64,000 nucleotides of DNA from Pogonophryne albipinna (lineage: Eukaryota; Chordata; Actinopteri; Perciformes; Artedidraconidae): assembly GCA_028583405.1 (NCBI GenBank), contig JAPTMU010000088.1:172501-236500 (forward strand), given 5' to 3'. The notes beneath the pieces are model-generated. The model ran no database searches. It was given only the letters and a program-made list of their open reading frames with translations, and had not been told where the DNA came from. Shown here one piece after another: positions 60,831 through 64,000 of the stretch (its first letter is position 1; each line of letters begins with the position of its first letter). Position numbers and translations under genes: made by a program.

Positions 60831-62218
60831 TAGGGCTGAACAATTAATCAGAAATGTGTTGAAATCACAGTATGAAAATGTGCGATATCCAAAATGCAGG
60901 CGGCACAATATTTGTCCAATGTCAAATATGTGTCATGCTCCTATTTAGTATCAAGTATCCGGCCTACACATCATATCAATATATAGCTATACTTTTAGCA
61001 ACATTTAGCATACAAGTTAGCTCAAGCAGTGCAAAGCCGTCAACATTAGCATACCATCAGTCTAGAATGAAGGTATTGTCATTATGCCACAACCGTCCAA
61101 CAATGACATCTTATTATTGAATATTACTGAATACCAGTATTATATTTTCATATGAACAAATTAATCTAGAATCACATGCAAGGAAGATTTCTAACATGCT
61201 TTTAGCTGATTGTTGTGTATGTATTGCTGCTAAACAAATGTAATGTTAAGTAAATGTCACACGTTAAATCCACTTAGTACCTTCATTAATGAGATCATTA
61301 TTGTTCAGTTTGTTAAAGGTCCCATGTCATGCTTTTCTGGTTATTACCCGTCCCCTTGTGTGTTGTGAAGGTTTTTCTGCATGTAAACGGTCTGCAGAGT
61401 CACAAACCCTCAAAGTACACCCTGTAGCGAGTAAAACTCTAACACAGAAAATACCTGTCTATGCTGCCCCAGAACGCCTCGTTGGAGATTTCTCTTTTTA
61501 CATTTGTTTCTTCCGGGAACCAAAATGGACCAATCCGCGGAGCTCCTCACACACCAGGAGGGGTGGGGACCTTTAGCGTACATTTTCAACTAACAGGGAG
61601 TCCCTTGACTTGCATAGAGCTCGAGTTGGGATGGCGGAGAAATGCTCTCCGCAGACCCATTCTCACAGCGTTAGAAACCTTTTTCTTACTCAATATCAAG
61701 CCACACTTATTGTTTTCACTTCGGCTGTGAGTGTTTGTGTGCTCAGGATGAGTTTCGCTTGTTCTCGCTGTATCGCCGACCCGGAAACCACACCAGTAAG
61801 CCAGCTCAGTGAGCAGCGAGCCTCGCAACGTCCCGACCAATCAGAGCACACTGGGCTCACAGGGGGGGGGGGGCTCCAACAAGCCGTGTAGGACAGAGAG
61901 TGAATACACATACTATACAGAGATGCTGTGAGAAACCAATGTGAGTTTGGAAAATTGCACAATTTAAATCTATTCTAGTAGACCTCAACAATGGAAACAT
62001 GATCAGTAGAAATGGTCATGACGTGGGACCTTTAACATAAATACAATATAATAATATAAATGGCATTACTTAGTGAAACACTCAAAACATGTTTGTGGTA
62101 CAGATCCTTCAAAAAACACACCTTTTATAATATGTTTTAAATAAGAAAAAGCAGAACAATTATCATTTGCATATAAAGCGAATCATAATCGAAATAATAA
62201 AAAAATCGTTCAACCCCA
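60831..62218. mobile_element. Possible hAT-like element enclosing MITE copy D
   Basis: The left TAGGGCTGAACAATTAATCA and right AAAAAATCGTTCAACCCCA are inverted relatives of the TAGGG-TG-ACGATTA type. Without copy D the element would be about 660 bp. No exact 8-bp duplication is visible. Confidence 0.45.
61317..62031 (-). mobile_element. TTAA MITE, AGGTCCCATGTCATG family, copy D
   Basis: TTAA at 61313-61316 and 62032-62035 with ends AGGTCCCATGTCATG and CATGACGTGGGACCT (one change). It shares the GGTCCCCACCCCTCC-type segment with copy B. A G-run (61863-61873) replaces the C-run of the plus-oriented copies. Confidence 0.92.
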
Positions 62219-63651
62219 TCGTATTAGACTGGACTAATTTCTATGTGAGTTTATCTGTGAATGTATCCTTAGAAATACATTTTAATATAGTTTTAATAAT
62301 AATAATTCTTTAAAATGATCATTCCCTTCAATATTGCGAACCATAAAGCAATGTCGGTCAAAATAATCACAAATACAAATTTTTGTACTATTCTTTTTTT
62401 CTGAAATCGTTCACAAACTGGACTTAATTCTCCATGTGAATATGTCACGTGAAGGGACTCGAGAACATTGTAGGCGTTTTAACAGATTGAATCATTAGCT
62501 ACACTCATTCCCAGGGGTCAAAGGTCAGCCTGACAGGTTCACATGACTGCTTTTAATTATCATTGAAATGTCAGATTCATTAGAGCTCGCAGTTAGACTC
62601 GGCCTCGGTGAAACATGGCTGTCCCAATGAAGCACTGGACGTCTATATTAAGCTACTGTCACTCTGCACAGTCTCTGGATCTCCTTTCAGACGCGACTCC
62701 CCGCTGTAGATGTTGGGTAAAGTAGGTCATTCCACCTCATTAAACTCCGTCGGTGCCGAACATATCTCGTGGAGCAATAAATTGGAGGTTTGGGCCACTG
62801 TAATACATGAAATATTCATTTTGAGTTCATTTGAGTTGCTGCCGGCATCAGTTTGTTTGTTTACCTGCTGTTATTTCCAGACACAACAATCCATCAAGCC
62901 AATCCTAATATGTGCTATACTGGAAATACCTAATGACCAAGTAAGCAAAGAGGGATTTTATGTAATTAGAAACTTTAGATGAAAATAAATTCAAGCAGTA
63001 GTTTGACTTTCTGTGGTAAACTTTAAATATCGCATTAATATTTTAAGCGTATTTGCTTTAAAAGCTCTGAATTGGCACCTCCAGGATTTACGGATGAGTT
63101 CCAGTTTGTCAGTGAAGCTAACGCTAGCTCAGCAGCTGAGTGGAGACGGAGAGCTGACCACAGATCGAAGACAGGAAGATAAGACTTACAAAAAGTTAGT
63201 TTCAGTTTAATTAGTGTACTTATAGGAGAGCAACTTGGCCAATGATCTTCAATAGAGCATACTTGTTGTTCTTTTAAAATCACAACTTTCAAAGAGACAC
63301 AGCTGTATTTCTAACTTACATCACTTACAGTGTCTTAAATTGATTATGTTCATTGCATCTGTTATAATAACTTTAATCTGAGCTTAACGGTGGCTGAGCC
63401 GTGCAAACGCGCTACAGTGGCCCAACACATGCTGCAAGAAACTCATTCCTGAATAAATGTGAGCATAATTGCTCTGCGTTTCGAACAAATTACAATGGAA
63501 TAATACAAATGGCATTTACTCAATGGCACACTCCTACCCTGCTTATATTTTGCCAACGTGTCATTAGCAGTAAAATAGATTAAAAAAAGACCATTTTGTT
63601 CTAATTGCTTCCAACTTTCTGAGATGTTATCTTTCTGCCAATTATCTAAAT
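62219..63651. other. Single-copy-like noncoding DNA
   Basis: No repeat ends or domain-bearing ORFs recognised. Confidence 0.5.
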
Positions 63652-64000
63652 CAGGCGTTTTCAAAGTGTGGGAAGGTGAGCCTCCCCTCAGAGAACATAA
63701 GAACAGCCGCGCCCCCCCCCCCCAATTATTATTGCTATTATTATTCTTGTTGCTATAATGCAGGGGTATTCAATTGCATTTCAAAGAGGTCCAGTAAGAG
63801 ACTGTCGCTGTCTACCTTTCTCTTTTTTGAGCAGGCCATTTGAAATGACTCTCTTCTTGTCTCGTCTCTGTGTGTGTTTGAATCTATCGTGCTGACTCAC
63901 CGACTGCACCGATTTGATTGGCTGAGTAGCGTCACCTCCTTAAAACATTAAACAACAAGCAGATCATCCTCTGGCTGCAGCCTTGACCGGTACTTGCTTT
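63652..64000 (-). mobile_element. hAT relic (ZBED5-like family), runs off the window
   Basis: The end CAGGCGTTTTCAAAGTGTGG followed by TGAGCCTCCCCTCAGAGAAC matches the right end of the 35097-37214 element in reverse. The same subterminal AAATGCAATTGAATACCCCT-like text and GATTGGCTGAGTAGC follow. At 63961-64000 the minus strand matches the transposase C-terminal coding region (the KSKCRSRLLPEDHL block). The element continues past the edge, and this copy lacks the THAP insertion. Confidence 0.85.

Overview
This window looks like intergenic (or deep intronic) DNA of a teleost fish. The evidence is the repeat content: CR1/L2-type LINE 3' ends, Rex1-like LINE tails, a tRNA-derived SINE, many hAT and TTAA-targeted miniature transposons (MITEs), three very long (GT)n arrays and AT-rich single-copy DNA with no operon-like structure. 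I found no host protein-coding exon, rRNA, tRNA or CRISPR array. Most open frames are chance ORFs inside repeats. The only recognisable protein segments belong to transposons: L2-like LINE C-termini, a BED zinc finger, a THAP finger and a hAT transposase C-terminus.

Layout. 1-10 kb: an L2-like LINE 3' end, a hAT MITE with an exact 8-bp target duplication, one member of a TTAA MITE family (called F1 here), a BED-finger hAT derivative, and two different TTAA MITEs lying end to end and sharing one TTAA. 10.9-24.3 kb: an F1 copy expanded into a 57-bp minisatellite, a second copy of the first hAT MITE, two copies (A, B) of an AGGTCCCATGTCATG MITE, a 770-bp almost perfectly palindromic Tc1/mariner-like element, a 1.6-kb TTAA element with strong hairpins, and a 757-bp hAT MITE. 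25.5-29.8 kb: three perfect (GT)n tracts of 261-267 bp. 31.8-43.8 kb: the densest nest. It holds two about 97% similar L2 copies, a hAT relic carrying a foldback THAP element, a possible solo LTR, a three-level nest (hAT MITE inside L2 inside hAT MITE, with exact 8-bp duplications for the two hAT insertions), another TTAA MITE, and a 1.05-kb hAT element inside an (AT)n microsatellite. 44.7-52 kb: a MITE-like segment with a 49-nt near-perfect palindrome, an eroded L2-like fragment, a (CA)n tract, a partial hAT and a SINE. 53-64 kb: the second 57-bp minisatellite, MITE copies C and D in reverse orientation, further L2-like fragments and hAT MITEs, and a hAT transposase relic running off the right edge.

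There is no gene pathway here to interpret. What the sequence supports is a history of insertion: datable nests, exact target-site duplications, tandem amplification inside a mobile element, and element-borne motifs (ZNF143-like sites, X-box-like palindromes) that could matter for regulation. I did not find a convincing new biological system. The best leads are the minisatellite-carrying MITE family and the transposon relics that keep DNA-binding domains. Family names are from recognition by eye, not from a database search.
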